A stretch of DNA of 64,000 bases. It comes from Panorpa germanica. Lineage: Eukaryota; Arthropoda; Insecta; Mecoptera; Panorpidae. A program made the position numbers and the translations under genes. The notes under the pieces are model-generated. The model worked only from the letters and a program-made list of their open reading frames with translations. It made no database searches and was not told where the DNA came from. How positions within the stretch are numbered: position 1 is the stretch's first letter; the number at the start of each line of letters is the position of its first letter. This document shows positions 63,505 to 64,000 of the stretch, piece by piece. Where the stretch lies: positions 992,001-1,056,000 of the forward strand of contig OY783221.1 in the NCBI GenBank assembly GCA_963678705.1, read 5' to 3'.

Positions 63505-63536
63505 GACCTTTGCCGTAGGTCAAGGCTGCAAAGGTC
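63505..63536. promoter_or_regulatory. nuclear-receptor half-site cluster
   Basis: GACCTTTGC (63505-63513) is the perfect inverse of GCAAAGGTC (63528-63536). Between them is AGGTCA (63517-63522). Three AGGTCA-type half-sites within 32 bp in a GC-richer island suit nuclear receptors such as HNF4 or ERR-like proteins. Inferred from motif alone. Confidence 0.35.
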
Positions 63537-63539
63537 ACG

Positions 63540-64000
63540 CATGTCGTGGATCATTGTTTTATTTACATGTATTCGTATTATGTTTGTTTGTGTGTGTGCC
63601 AGGGTCATTGTATGTGTTTTCACCTATTGTAAACTCATTTTTTTTTCATCCTATATTATAATGTCCGAGGTGTATGTTTGTTTTCTTATATGTTTATATG
63701 TTTACGCGATTCGTATGGTAGCTCGAAAACGGCTCCATGGAAGTTTATAAAAATTTCCTATTTCGTAGAGAAAAAAATTCTAAGACTTTTGGCGTCCCCG
63801 GATTTTCCCCTGAATTTCCTGGAAACCCGTAATTTTGGAAAAACTGGAAAAAAAGTGAACCCTTTTTTGCTGTATTACTTTTAATTCGTAAAAGATAGAA
63901 AGTTGAAATTTTGCATGTGTATTAAGGCATTCAATGCTGACATTTCTCAAAAATTAGAAATTCAAAAATTGAAAAAGGGGGGGTTGAGGAAATTCTGGTG
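63540..64000. other. window end: TG-rich text and possible repeat
   Basis: TG-rich sequence near 63590-63630 gives spurious frames on both strands. From about 63750 to the end the text (TTGAAATTTTGCATG, TTCTCAAAAATTAGAAATTC, then a G7 run) reads like the start of another dispersed insect repeat cut by the window edge. No gene. Confidence 0.35.

Noticed and set aside
1..64000. CRISPR array, operons or prokaryotic promoters
   Set aside because: No regularly spaced identical repeats and no gene clusters; the sequence is eukaryotic.

Overview
The window is AT-rich animal nuclear DNA, almost certainly from an insect. The evidence is a Krueppel-like zinc-finger first exon with a consensus splice donor, two Jockey-type LINE fragments, tRNA-derived SINE heads, TTAA- and TA-flanked MITEs, and very long non-coding stretches. 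Nothing fixes the species or order. There is no bacterial or viral gene organisation, no operon, no CRISPR array and no rRNA gene.

Layout. Positions 981-1650 hold the only well-supported host coding exon: the first coding exon of a Krueppel-like factor of the KLF9/13/14/16 (BTEB) group. It has an N-terminal Sin3-interaction-type motif and the first C2H2 finger, and it ends at a phase-1 GT donor. Fingers 2 and 3 are not visible downstream, so most of 1651-64000 is probably one very long first intron and/or intergenic DNA. Within it I see one promoter-like region with a short first coding exon (about 45.9-46.3 kb; MFAVMNSINK then a GTAAGA donor) and one 45-nt microexon candidate (45505-45549). 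Neither can be assigned to a known gene.

Most of the remaining recognisable content is mobile DNA. The dominant family is a non-autonomous repeat, called family A here, with nine copies (13058, 14177, 22131, 32481, 39917, 44260, 50731, 57951, 62740). It has G-rich termini, TTAA next to four ends, an internal inverted repeat and a 3' part that stays open for about 60 codons in eight copies. Also present are a 303-bp hAT-like element with a decayed 8-bp target duplication (16330-16632), a TA-flanked MITE in two inverted copies (15266, 54990), a 96-bp piggyBac-like MITE between TTAA sites (41804-41899), a 0.98-kb element with ~72-bp terminal inverted repeats (32839-33822), and a mariner-like element carrying a nested family A copy (14059-14954). 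There are two Jockey ORF2 3' ends (22957, 52447), an I-superfamily LINE 3' end with RNase H (59387-60085) and a remnant of the same LINE (50135-50215), a LINE tail with an 18-bp target duplication (47346-47408), two SINE heads (10041, 62100), and other dispersed repeats.

Possible regulatory DNA includes a GATA/CRE cluster (12331-12446), a nuclear-receptor half-site cluster (63505-63536) and a G-quadruplex-type GGGGTT repeat (21937-21962). A perfect 23-bp hairpin lies 85 bp downstream of the KLF splice donor. All assignments are from reading the sequence; no database search was run.
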